Below are positions 1-9,494 of a stretch of 18,430 bases of DNA, piece by piece (within the stretch, counting starts at the first letter, position 1; every line of letters starts with the position of its first letter). The notes beneath the pieces were generated by a model. It did no database searches. It had not been told where the DNA came from and saw only the letters and a program-made list of their open reading frames with translations. Location: assembly GCA_900128565.1 (NCBI GenBank), contig LT636062.1, positions 1 through 18,430 on the forward strand. Direction: 5' to 3'. This DNA is from Stramenopiles sp. TOSAG23-6 (Eukaryota; Sar). The translations under genes were made by a program, and so were the position numbers.

Positions 1-60
1 TTTTTCGTACGAAATTTTGTACCTAACGATTTTTTTTTGAAATATTTTTCCAAAAAACAT
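1..60 (+). repeat. Introner-family intron, 3' half (cut by window edge)
   Basis: Carries the family core TTCGTACGAAATTTTGTACC then CTAAC and ends CCAAAAAACAT just before the 21-nt exon. It is almost identical to the 3' half of the intron at 1412-1503, including the unusual CCAAAA in place of CACAAT, so the two are probably recent copies of one source. Confidence 0.7.
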
Positions 61-1979
61 GTCTTTGGAGTGTTGAAGCAAGTATGTTTCCATCATTCGT
101 TTCAAAATTGTATTTTGAATCTACAATTCTTTTTCTACTACATTTCGTACCTAACGAATTTCAAATTTGACATATTTTTTCATTATACATGTAAATCTTC
201 AGAGTATAAGCAATTATTGGAAAAAGTAGAATGTATGAACATTTATACACGAAAGCATCGCTATTTATCTTTATGGAATTTACATGCTACAATTTCAATT
301 AATGACAGATTATCTTGTCGAGCGGCTGATGTTTGTTTTCATCATAAATTTCAAATTTATTTTTTTTTCAAGCAAAATTTTGTAGCTAACATTTTGTTTT
401 TGAAATATTTTTCACAGAACATAAATATTACGAAAATTCATTAAAATCAAATATGTTTTGGCAATGGGGTTCATTTATGTATAATCAACGATTGTGTGCT
501 CATCTTTCAACGTTAGAATTTGGCTTTTTTGAATCTTCGCCGATTGCTAAAAGTAATCCATTAATTCTAAATAAAGCTCTATTGCGTCATAGTCTATTAT
601 GCTGGAAAGTAACCGTCGAGGAATACGAAAAGAGAAGAAATGCAAATGTTCTTGCTCATCTCCAGGCAATAGAGAGCTTGGAAAAACGCTTTTTTGTGAA
701 GTGGAATAATTATATGATTCAAAAACGCGAGGCTGATTTAGTGAAACAGTTAGCATATGTACGTTTTCAAAATTGATTTTGTTACCTACATTTTTTTTCT
801 TAAAAACGAATTTTGTACCTAATAATTGTTTTGGTTTAAAAACTGTTTTTTTCACAATACATGAATGGGGTCGTAAAACAGCAAAGAAACGATGCTGGAA
901 GATGTGGAGATGTATATGGCGAATAAAAGCAGCAGAAAATAAATTTGATTCTTATACCTCTGACGTCAACAACAATATTCTTAAGAAATCAAGATTTAAT
1001 TTTTCAAAGATGTGCAAGGAATTTTCTTCAAAAACTAGTGAATTAGACAGATTAGAGTACCCAGAGTTAATAGCTCTTGGAAGTTGGGTTTTGAAATCAT
1101 GTAGGTTTTCAAACTGTTTTTTTTACCTAATGTTTTTTTTCATAGTAAATTTCGTACCTAACAAGAAATAATTTTAAAATTATTTTTTCACAATACATAT
1201 AATTTTGATAATGTTGTAAGCATTGAAGAGATTGCAAGCATCGAAAAGTATAAAAAAACTGTATTTTGGAAAGAGTCTTTACGCAAGGATAAACAATACA
1301 CTATCAAAGTTTTGAAGGATAAATCTTACAGTGCTCAGGAGAACAAACAAAATGAAAAATTGAATGTGAAACACAGGAACAAATCCGGGGAAATTGTTTA
1401 TCGTGGTGCATGTATGTTTTATTTTTTTTCAAATTCGAGTTTTTTTTCGTACGAAATTTTGTACCTAACGATTTATTTTTTGAAATATTTTTCCAAAATA
1501 CATTATCCGAAAGCGAAATTGATTTGATAGAAACAGATATAAAGTTTAACGATTTTTCATATGGCTCTATGAGCTTTGAAGAATTTTCAGATTGGATTAC
1601 ATGGGCTGTAAAGTATATCGAAAGCAAAATAATTGAACAAGTTGAGTCGCAAATATATGTGTGTCTTCATTCTGACTTTTTGACCTAATTTTTTTTTCGT
1701 ACGAAATTCTGTAACTAACATTTTTTTCTGACTTATTTTGTGACATATTTTTTGGCATTACAAAGAGAACGTCGGTTACGGAAGCAAAAACATAAAAAAT
1801 TAAATGAGGCATTTTTAAATGAAGCTCCTTCAGTGGCATATTCTTCAACAATGTATCAATCCTCTGAATCATCATCAGAGACACGAACAATAAATGATCA
1901 AAAACTGGAATTACTCAAATACAGAAAAAAAATAAGTCGAGATTTGGCTTTACTTTATGAAGGAAATTCTGTTGTATGA
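61..1979 (+). CDS. Sfi1-like centrin-binding-repeat protein, 3' part of gene (5' end outside window)
   Basis: Exons read as 61-81, 191-330, 423-758, 863-1100, 1199-1411, 1504-about 1658 and about 1759-1979, ending in TGA. Splicing with introns ending ...CAT gives one continuous frame; phases agree at every junction except the last, where the joint is uncertain. The protein is basic, helical and has repeated Trp-centred units: LSLWNLHA, FWQWGSFM, LLCWKVTVEEY, FFVKWNNYMIQKREADL, CWKMWRCIWRIKAAEN. This spacing of hydrophobics before a single Trp, followed by K/R, resembles the Sfi1 repeat, which binds centrin at spindle poles and basal bodies. The C-terminal exon is Ser/Glu-rich and charged (RERRLRKQKHKK, then SSESSSE). 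One exon (61-81) is only 21 nt. The assignment rests on repeat pattern alone; another coiled-coil centrosomal protein is possible. The start lies upstream of the window. Confidence 0.6.
82..190 (+). repeat. Introner-family intron (Sfi1-like gene), phase 1, GT...AT
   Basis: Starts GTATGTTTCCATCATT, has TTTCGTACCTAACGAA and ends TTATACAT; 109 bp. The preceding exon ends in CAA, so no AT is shared between the two ends and an AT-AC reading is not available. Joining GCA A|GT AAA keeps the frame open. Confidence 0.65.
331..422 (+). repeat. Introner-family intron (Sfi1-like gene), phase 0, GT...AT
   Basis: GTTTGTTTTCATCAT start, AATTTTGTAGCTAAC core, end CACAGAACAT; 92 bp. A CAG lies 5 nt upstream of the end, but splicing there from the same donor gives a frame that stops after a few codons (AAC ATA AAT ATT ACG AAA ATT CAT TAA). 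Ending at CAT joins GAT to AAA in the frame that opens into FWQWGSF. Confidence 0.75.
759..862 (+). repeat. Introner-family intron (Sfi1-like gene), phase 0, GT...AT
   Basis: GTACGTTTTCAAAATTG start, end TTTCACAATACAT; 104 bp. It carries an extra TTACCTA upstream of the main TTTTGTACCTAA, as does the next intron (1101-1198), so the two look like a subfamily. The join TAT|GAA restores a Trp-repeat segment (LAYEWGRKTAKKRCW). Confidence 0.75.
1101..1198 (+). repeat. Introner-family intron (Sfi1-like gene), phase 1, GT...AT
   Basis: GTAGGTTTTCAAACTG start, TTTACCTAATG then TTTCGTACCTAAC, end TTCACAATACAT; 98 bp. The exon before ends in CAT. The phase-1 join T|AT gives an open frame YNFDNVVSIEE. 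Confidence 0.7.
1412..1503 (+). repeat. Introner-family intron (Sfi1-like gene), phase 1, GT...AT
   Basis: GTATGTTTTATTTTTT start, intact TTCGTACGAAATTTTGTACC core then CTAAC, end CCAAAATACAT; 92 bp. The join GCA T|TA TCC gives ALSESEIDLIE. Its 3' half nearly equals bases 1-60. Confidence 0.75.
1659..1765 (+). repeat. Diverged introner-family intron (Sfi1-like gene), exact ends uncertain
   Basis: GTGTGTCTTCATTCTG start and TTCGTACGAAATTCTGTAAC core mark the family, but the end is degraded (TTTTTTGGCAT at 1758). GT at 1659 joined after GGCAT (1758) puts the last exon out of frame. Two options keep the RERRLRKQ frame: GT at 1661 with AG at 1765, or a joint one base before the CAT end. The first would be a canonical GT-AG intron. 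Confidence 0.5.
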
Positions 1980-2119
1980 ATATCACTAAATCCTGAAATT
2001 ACGAAAATAAAAAAAAATAAATGAAAAAAGTATGCAAAAATATTAGAATAATTTGTTTTTGGTTGAGGATTTTCACCCCTTTTTTTTATTATTTGTTATA
2101 GGTTCATTAGCGATGTTTC

Positions 2120-5100
2120 TTATTTTTTCACAATAACAATTTCAGGAGCAGATGTTATACTCATGCGAGAACTCATGCGAGTATTCTTATGAGCCGAGGC
2201 TACAATTCCAGGTCCATGCACGGCACCTTCAATGTCAGTATCTTGAGCAAACTGATTAAAAATTTGTTCCAAANACGTCTGACAAATAGAATATTCCTGA
2301 ATATTCATCTTATCTCTTACGTTTTCAAAAATACCAAACATTTGTGACAAACTTAACCCATCTTGAATATCAACATGAAATCGTACTGAATGACCTTGAC
2401 GTTCAATTATAGTTGCGGTGGATCCATAATTCAAGAGCATGAAATTTTGAATGGCACATACAGACTGGTGTTCTAAAGTCCAAGCTGCTACATCGCGAGC
2501 AAGTACATCTGAATCTTGAAGTCGTTTGCCTAAAGTTGAGAAAGGTAAAGCATTCAGAGGATGTGTAGGCACCACATGATAATCTTCAATATTTGTGTAA
2601 ATATGCTCTTTTGATAAAACTTCTTTCAGTTCATCTTCAAACTTTGTTGGAGCAAGAGGATCTCCATATATATTGCGCAATGCACCTTGTACATTTTGCA
2701 TATTAACTTTTACCGTCATGTTTTGTTCAATCTTCTTTCCAAAGTCTTCATTTATAAGTTGCTGAGTCAACGTAGAGATTGCATCCTCACTCGCTTCTTT
2801 TAGAGAAATATCAATTTGAAATCCTTTGCCAAATTTTCCCTTCAAATGTTGAATACTTCCCAAGCAACTTAAAACACCAGCCTTCATGATACCCACCCGA
2901 GAACACAAAGCTTCACACTCCTCCATTAAATGAGTTGTAAGTATCACAGAACATTGATTTTTTTTAGCCACTTTAGTAATTACATCCCACATAAAACGCC
3001 TAGCAATTGGGTCCATTCCAGTAGATGGTTCATCTAAAAACACAATAGACGGATTGCCTATTAAAGCAATTGCAACACTCAATTTACGCTTATTACCCCC
3101 ACTCAAAGTTCCGGCTCTTGAATCTGCATATTTAGTTAAATCTAGGTCTTTGATCTTTTTATTTACAACAGAAGACAACATATTCTTCGGCGTACCTTTG
3201 ATTTTAGCATATAGCATCAAGTGTTCACGAGTAGTCAAATTTGCAAAAAGTGCATCAAACTGCGGGCAGTAACCAATAAGCTGACGAGCTTCATGTAAAT
3301 TATGTGCAAGGTCATATCCACCAATCAAAATACGACCACTAGTAGGTGAAAATTTACCAGTGAGAGTCGAAAGTGTTGTTGTTTTACCTGCGCCATGTAC
3401 TGTGAAAACATATTTTAAAAAAAAATGATATTTATGTTAGGCGCAGAATTTGGTATACACAAAATAATAAATTTGAAATACAAAAAAAACATACATTCAC
3501 TCCAAGTAATCCAAAAACTTGCCCTGCGGGAACTCCGAATGTCAACGTCTCCACGGCAACTTTAGTTTTTTGTCCTTTTGAATAGATGTGTCGTAGTTCA
3601 TCCAACACAACAACATCATTAATCTTCTTATAAAACAAATCATTCTTGATACGATTGCGTTCATTCAACACATCTTCATCAAATGTATCAATATTACACC
3701 TATCACTTTTGTTTTTATTCGAAGAACATTTAAAACTGTTCTTCTCCCAAACATAAAGAAACATGGAATAAAATATGAATTCGACAGCCATGAAAACCAA
3801 ACTTAGACCACAAGATTTCAATTCCCATACAGAGTTTATTTGGTCTTCCTCATCAAAAAAATTGTTACGAAATTCCACGCTACTGGCTTGTAATATGACA
3901 TTACCAAAAGCATACGAAGGAAATAAGTTAAACAAATATTGAAGATTTGTATTCAGGTCTCTATTATCCCGAAACAAGGAAAGAACCCATGACGCAATGA
4001 TCAATAGAACACCTATAAAAATTCCTGCAATTAATGTAATATTCTGTGCTACTGTATGCCGCTTAAAGAGAAAGGATGATACGTATGTAAACGGTATAAC
4101 ACTCAGCCCGAACAATATAAATCCCGAAATTACACACAGCAAATTTATACCTTTAGCCATTCTCAGATCAAAGGCTTTGATTATAATCACCGCAATAGAC
4201 ATTGGTATCAAATAGGAAAGAAAGTCAAATAAAAAATTACTCGTCCAATAAGAATCGAGCCGCATACCACTTACACATTGCTGGTGCTTTTGTCGAAGTT
4301 CCTTTTCACGAACTATACCAACGATAAATGAAGCAGGAATGAAGCAAAAGGCAACTGCGGAAAATAATGCAATAAATAAATCTTTCATATCTTCTGAACC
4401 AATTATCTTAGCAATTTTTGATTTTGTTCTGATCTGTGATTGAATTGGAGGAAATGGGTGTGCTGATGTCTCAATTGATGATGGTAGTTCGTCATTGTTT
4501 TGTGCATTCAAAATTACATTTGATAATAAGTTTGTGTATATACCGATAGCATGTGGACATGTTGCATTTGCATTAATAGTTACACGATCTTCATCAAATG
4601 TGTATGCACCATATTTACTTTCTTTGTGACTCAACTTAAAATCATTATCTGGCATCATCATATCAAGAAGACTTCTTTTAATATTAAAACGTTGATTATT
4701 GTTCTTCTTCAAGATCCTCTGTGCGTGATCGTATGCACCATCTTTATATAAACCAATATCTTCACTTGTAATAGAAGTGCGTAATAAGTAATAATTTACA
4801 GCGTCATCGATATTTTCTGTAGACTCATCGGCGTGTATAAAATTTACCCCAAAATCACTAAGCTTACTTTGACTGTCATCAGTATAGTTTTTGGATTGTC
4901 CAAATATTGGAACAGGTGTATTGGAATCACCATTGAGCTTTGAAGAAGAAAGTAAAATCTTTGGTTGTGGATTAATAAAATTTGGCCCGTTTTTGAAATC
5001 AATTTTTGTTAATAAAATACCAATTAGTAATACAATCGTTGGCAAAAGTATTTGACAAACCCATGCTCGTCTGTCACGAGAAAAATACTTAAGTCGTTTC

Positions 5101-8100
5101 GAAAATAATGCACCTGTTTGGGTGCAAAAGTTAGAAGATTCCATATTCTTTGTCCAATCTGCATCATCAACAGAATCTATATCACCAGTCTCTGAATACT
5201 CAAGTAATTTAGAGGAATGTGACTTGTTAGAAGTTGTATTTGAAATATCCTTGGAAATCGTATCAAGAGAAAAGTCTTTTTTTTTTCCCTCGCAAGTACT
5301 GGTAGTACCAACACGTATAAACACTTCTTCAAGTGTAGTCACTGACAACCCATGGCTCTTGACACCTTCATTGTTTTCAATTTCTTCGAGTAAAAACTTA
5401 AACTTGTCACTTTGATCTTGTGGTAGTCGAAATGAAATCTCTGCCGCAGCACGCTTTGCAGGCTCCGGCAGTTCAACAATACTCTTAACTTTTGCTTCAA
5501 GTGCATCTGCATCACATGATTGGTTGAGAACACATGTTAATGTATATCCAACTCCATACTTATTTTTCAAGAATAAAGAAGAACCACAACACTTCAACTT
5601 TCCTGATGCCATGATGGCAATGCGATCACCAAGTAAATCAGCTTCATCCATAAAATGTGTTGTCAATATAATTATTCGGCCTTCTTTTTGTCGTTGGATA
5701 ACATCCCATGTAAAACGTCGCGAGTAAGGATCCATACCACTCGTTGGTTCATCTAGAATGATCACTTTCGAGCCACCAATGAGGGCAATGCCAACAGACA
5801 GTTTTCGTTTCATACCTCCCGAGAGATTACTCGAATACTCGTTAGCCTTATTAAGTAGGCCAACTTCTTTGATCATCTTGCGAATAGTAGCGTCTAAATC
5901 AGGGCTATTAGGGAGGCCTTTAATATTGGCGTACAATCGCAGATGCTCTTGAACAGTCAACTGATCGTATAAAATATCATGCTGTGGACAAACACCAAGG
6001 TTTGATCGAATAGACGACATTTCAGTTTCCATGTTTTTACCAAGTATCTGCACATCGCCAGAAGAAGATGAGAGCATTCCAGTTAGCATTGAAATTGTAG
6101 TAGTCTTACCTGCACCATTATGACCAAGAAGGGCTGTAATTTGATTTTCATAAAAAGTCACATTCAAACCATCTACAGCATTGAATTTTCCTTTCTGCGA
6201 AGTGTTGAAAGTTTTAGTGAGATTATTAATCTCAATACATTTCCCGTCTTCCTTTTCTCTTTGCATTATTTCTGAAACAGGCTCAACAACTTGAGATCCT
6301 AATGAAGTTTTCATGTTTTTGTTTGTATCACTTATTGCCTTATTTTTGCTTAAATTCTTTTTAGAACAACAAAAATTCCATGATTTTCGGACGCCAACAG
6401 AAGACGGAACCACTTGATCAAGATACAATGCAAGCAAAACATATATAACGATGTCAAGTATGAACATTCCAAGAGATTCACCAAAACTAATTGAGCTGTC
6501 CCCACGATCGAAAAACGTCGATAAAACGACACCTCTCTTTGATCCCTCTAGTCTAACCAATGCATTTGCAGCCATTGAACCAGCCACATTAGGTATGAGG
6601 CACAAGAAACGAGTTATATAAGCTGGAGTTGCGTCATTAATAATTATAGAAGGAAAATAAGAGGCAACATAGATTGTAGCCCCAAAAACTTGAGCCTTTC
6701 GAGTAGCACTGAAAAAAGTACAAAACATAAAAATAGATGCATGCGTAGCTAACAAATACAGAAAGAAATACAGAAATATTAACATCGCATTTGAGTATTC
6801 CATGAGATTCCAAAAGGATGCCAAAATCATCAATATAGAAATTATGAAACTCGACACAATAAACGTAAATGCCCAACTTGTATAAAATGCAGCTGTTGAT
6901 AAAGACATAATTAGCAGTCCTTCTCGTATCTTCTTTTCCTTTTCTTCTACTACAGATCGAATTGCATTTAATACATGAGTTGTGAAAAAATATATTTTTT
7001 TGTTTTTTTGTTAGGTACGAAATTTCGTACGAAAAAACCAAAAAATAAATAAATTCGAAATTGAAAAAATAANATACTACCATTACTATGATCAGTATCA
7101 TAAAGATGGGAAATAAAAATCCTATTTGCTGCCAAAAGTTGTCGTATTTTACAATGCCAGTAAACGGAAATAAGAGGATTGATACTTTTGGATATTTTGG
7201 GTTTTCAGTGTTAGCTTCTCCCTTCATTGCAAATTCATCGACAATCATTTGTAATGTTGTGAATCCTGATTCTCTGTAATACTTCAAGCTTTTCGAATCG
7301 ACCGGAGATTGATCCGTGAGAGGTTTTGATGTATCAGGAAAAATTGTTTGAATATTATAATCATAATAATCATCATCATCATCATCATCATCAACATACT
7401 GCTTAGAAGACCATTCATTGACGAATAAATTATGCCGAACTCGGATGGTGTATTTAAATGCTTTATCACGCTCCAATCCAGTTTCAATTATGATTGCTGC
7501 TCCGAGCTCAGGACACTCGGGTAGAGAATTAGTACCATAGTCAGAATTCTGAATGCAACTGCTCAATTGCGAAGCGTTTTTGTAAGCGTCAGTTACCTTA
7601 GGCACATCGCCCTGCTGCGCCGGACCCGGGCCCCAGTTTCCGCCATTTGGTAGGGGGTCCGGTAGGGGCAAGCTGTCCTCCATATCATCGTATCCACCAC
7701 CACCGTATCCACCATCATCAGCACCAGCAGCACCGGCCTCCATACCTTTAGCACCATCTTTGAGTTTCTTGTCGATGTACGCCGAAAGTTCGTCTGCCGT
7801 TTTTTTAGCCGCAACATTTCCCTCGTCCTCTGGAAGTATCGCAATGAACAATTTTTCTTTAGGTTGACCATAATCATAATCATAATATCCACCATAATAT
7901 CGATCTTCATAATATTTGTCAAACATAACGTTGATATTATTAGCATAATCTACATAATTTATAGCACTGCTAGGATTCTTCACCAGTTCAGGAATATCTT
8001 GTTTTTCTTCAAAATTGTGACGATCCGAATAATCCCCATCGCGATATAAATTCTCAATTTCATCAGGTAGCCTCTTGATTGGGAATGGAAACTGAAGATT

Positions 8101-8256
8101 TGGTTTTCCATTGTCAACTGGCGTTTTTAAATATACTAAAAACAGTAAGAATGCAGCTGGTATAAGAAGCTCAAGTATCAGAGATATTGGCCTTCGAAAT
8201 TTCAGTTTAACATTCTTTAGAAACAGACTTTTCACTTGCAATTTAAAGATACTCAT
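2120..8256 (-). CDS. ABCA-type full-size ATP-binding cassette transporter
   Basis: Three exons, 8256-7078, 6974-3495 and 3394-2120, all phase 0, give 1977 aa. Order: N-terminal membrane segment (about residues 25-45), a large first extracellular loop with an acidic Asp tract and a Gly/Tyr-rich stretch, transmembrane helices with the ABCA hallmark EEKEKKIREGLLIM, NBD1 (GHNGAGKTT near residue 680, LSGGMKRKLS, DEPTSGMDP, TTHFMDEA), then TMD2 with a second long loop (REKELRQKHQQCVSGMRL) and NBD2 (GVN|GAGKTT near residue 1553, LSGGNKRKLS, DEPSTGMDP, TTHLMEEC). Both ATP sites have intact Walker A, signature, Walker B and H-loop. Family members move lipids or sterols across membranes; the substrate here cannot be told. 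The second intron splits the NBD2 Walker A motif. One N at 2274 hides a residue near the C terminus. Confidence 0.93.
3395..3494 (-). repeat. Introner-family intron inside the NBD2 Walker A codons of ABCA, GT...AT
   Basis: In transcript sense it starts GTATGTTTTTTTT and ends TTTTCACAGTACAT; 100 bp. Ending after CAT gives GVNGAGKTT, an exact Walker A. Using the CAG five bases upstream would add residues inside the P-loop and destroy the G-x4-GK[ST] spacing. This is the strongest single proof of the non-AG end. Confidence 0.85.
6975..7077 (-). repeat. Introner-family intron in ABCA, phase 0, GT...AT
   Basis: In transcript sense GTATNTTATTTTTTC, full palindrome GTACGAAATTTCGTAC then CTAAC and ending TTCACAACTCAT; 103 bp. 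The join MV|VLNAIRSVVEEKEKK restores the conserved ABCA segment after a transmembrane helix. The exon ends GTA, so no AT is shared. There is one N in the intron at 7073. Confidence 0.75.
7363..7393 (-). repeat. GAT microsatellite coding for an Asp tract in ABCA
   Basis: A run of ATC/TCA triplets on the + strand codes for about eight Asp followed by DYYDY in the first extracellular loop. Further DYGG/GYYDYDYG repeats lie nearby (about 7675-7900), so this loop is expanding by slippage and is probably weakly constrained. Confidence 0.7.
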
Positions 8257-8558
8257 TCGAAAGCAATGTAGTTAGTAAGCTTTATTCAACTGAAAGAGTA
8301 ATTGCTGGAGGAATTTCACTATATAGTTCGTTTTGATACAAGTACAATTCTTTGAGTTCTCGTTTTGATACAAGTAATTCTTTCCTCGCACTTACTTACT
8401 GGCTGTTCTTTTTTTGTTCTTTTTGTTCTTTTTTTGTTCTTTACGTAGCCTACGTAGAACACGAAATAAATCAAGTGAAAAATATCCTTTCAGTCAACTG
8501 ATCTTATAGAATTGTACAATACTCACGAGTACCGATGCTGTACAGTTAAGTTACTAGG

Positions 8559-8680
8559 TACTGCAAAAGTAAGTAGAGTTAGACTTTATATTCAGTACTG
8601 CAAAAGTAAGTAGAGTTAGACTTTATATTCAGTACTAATCTCGTAGAGTTAGACTTTATATTCAGTACTAATCTCGTAGG
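8559..8680. repeat. Tandem repeat, 33-37 bp unit, about 3.3 copies
   Basis: Units at 8559-8595 and 8596-8632 are identical 37-mers (TACTGCAAAAGTAAG plus TAGAGTTAGACTTTATATTC and AG). The third, 8633-8665, shares the last 22 bases but begins TACTAATCTCG. A fourth partial unit, TACTAATCTCG, runs into the LTR-like copy at 8677. Confidence 0.85.
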
Positions 8681-8832
8681 CGGTATAGTCTAAGTCTTCT
8701 TCGATATAACATAATAATATATTAAAGTATTATTATANTCTTATGTGTGTTTTATTTTAATCTGTGTACAATCAATGATAATAATATGCGCCTTATAATT
8801 GATTGGGACCTCGTTGTTTGTTTCAACTGAGA
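8677..8832. repeat. LTR-like direct repeat, copy 1
   Basis: Begins TAGGCGGTATAGTCTAAGTC and ends TTGGGACCTCGTTGTTTG then TTTCAACTGAGA. It matches 8961-9143 at both ends and in the TGTGTGTTTTATT / GTGTGTTTTATTGT middle, and lacks about 31 bp after GGCGGTAT found in copy 2. It may be a decayed solo LTR or a duplicated promoter segment. Confidence 0.5.
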
Positions 8833-8875
8833 TTGATAACAAGACAAACACAAGAGTTAGTAAGTAGCTCAAGTC

Positions 8876-8946
8876 GAAGTGAAACGGTATTGATCGATCT
8901 GATCTTAGATCGAGCTCAACCTGCGGACAGACCTGTTCTCACATAT
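8876..8946. repeat. Short dispersed repeat, copy 1
   Basis: AGTGAAACGG..TATTGA, then CTGATCT and GGACAGACCTGTTCT followed by ACA, shared in the same order and orientation with 9910-9966, though spacing differs. Origin unknown. Confidence 0.5.
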
Positions 8947-8960
8947 TATTCTACTTAACT

Positions 8961-9143
8961 TAGGCGGTATGTTATGGATTATTTCGTGTATAGATTATAT
9001 AGTCTAAGTCGCTGAATTAAATATAATAATATAAAGAGATACTATTATATTATTGAGTGTGTTTTATTGTAGTGTGCGTACAATTACTGATTGTATTCTG
9101 TTGCAATAGTTAATTGGGATCTCGTTGTTTGTTTCAATGGAGA
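8961..9143. repeat. LTR-like direct repeat, copy 2
   Basis: Begins TAGGCGGTATGTTATGG and ends TTGTTTGTTTCAATGGAGA, so the repeat runs into the start codon of the UPF1-like ORF. The internal piece TGTTATGG...GTTTCA has the TG...CA ends of an LTR, but flanks CGGTA and ATGGA do not form a target duplication. No integrase or reverse transcriptase is seen in the window. Confidence 0.5.
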
Positions 9144-9346
9144 CACGAGAGTGTCAAATTCGAATTCTTGAAAATTTATGGAAAGATAATCCTGATGCAA
9201 AACTTGAAGATTTAGATAAACCTGGAGTAGATGAAGCACCTATGCAAGTACGTTTAATATATGAAGATGGATATCAATATCAAAATGTTTTCAGTCCTTT
9301 GGTGAAATTAGAAGCTGATTATGATGAAAGAATGTTAGCAGGTTGA
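9137..9346 (+). CDS. UPF1: UPF1 (RENT1)-like fragment, 69 aa
   Basis: A short ORF from ATG at 9137 to TGA at 9346. It matches the segment of the nonsense-mediated-decay helicase UPF1 between the N-terminal Cys/His-rich domain and the start of the helicase core: [53 protein letters not shown]. Full UPF1 is about 1,000 aa; neither the Cys/His domain nor any helicase motif is present. It ends with LAG and a stop where the family continues. The start codon lies at the edge of an LTR-like repeat, and AATAAA follows 28 bases after the stop. It is probably a captured exon or truncated copy rather than a working UPF1. The strong conservation suggests a recent origin or a retained role, perhaps as a small interfering protein, but that is speculation. 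Confidence 0.7.
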   Translation: METRECQIRILENLWKDNPDAKLEDLDKPGVDEAPMQVRLIYEDGYQYQNVFSPLVKLEADYDERMLAG

Positions 9347-9373
9347 AAATTACATATGTAAAATTTTTATTTC

Positions 9374-9379
9374 AATAAA
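9374..9379 (+). promoter_or_regulatory. Possible polyadenylation signal AATAAA
   Basis: AATAAATAAATGA lies just downstream of the UPF1-like ORF. In DNA this AT-rich the hexamer is expected by chance, so weight is low. Confidence 0.25.
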
Positions 9380-9494
9380 TAAATGATTGAGCTAGTTTTT
9401 TATACAAAAACTGATGCTCATTTTACCGGCTGCTGCACTACAATTAATTAAATTGTGATTAATATGTACAAAAGTCTAGAAAGCTGTCTTGAAG

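Larger units (their letters stand above)
8257..9136. other. Intergenic repeat-rich stretch without a recognised gene
   Basis: This holds the ABCA 5' flank, two copies of TCGTTTTGATACAAGTA (8328 and 8360), a TTCTTTTTTTG-type microsatellite (8404-8443), a 33-37 bp tandem repeat, two LTR-like direct repeats and one copy of a short dispersed repeat. No introner core was seen here. One N lies near 8739. Confidence 0.6.

Noticed and set aside
331-422. Canonical GT-AG splicing at the CAG five bases before the CAT end
   Set aside because: It leads to a stop within nine codons, whereas the CAT end opens the frame into the Trp-repeat region. Similar reasoning applies to 3395-3494 and 11419-11524.
8969-9136. 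A complete solo LTR with TG...CA ends
   Set aside because: The flanking five bases do not match as a target duplication, and homology with copy 1 extends beyond the TG, so the true ends are unclear. Kept only as an LTR-like repeat.
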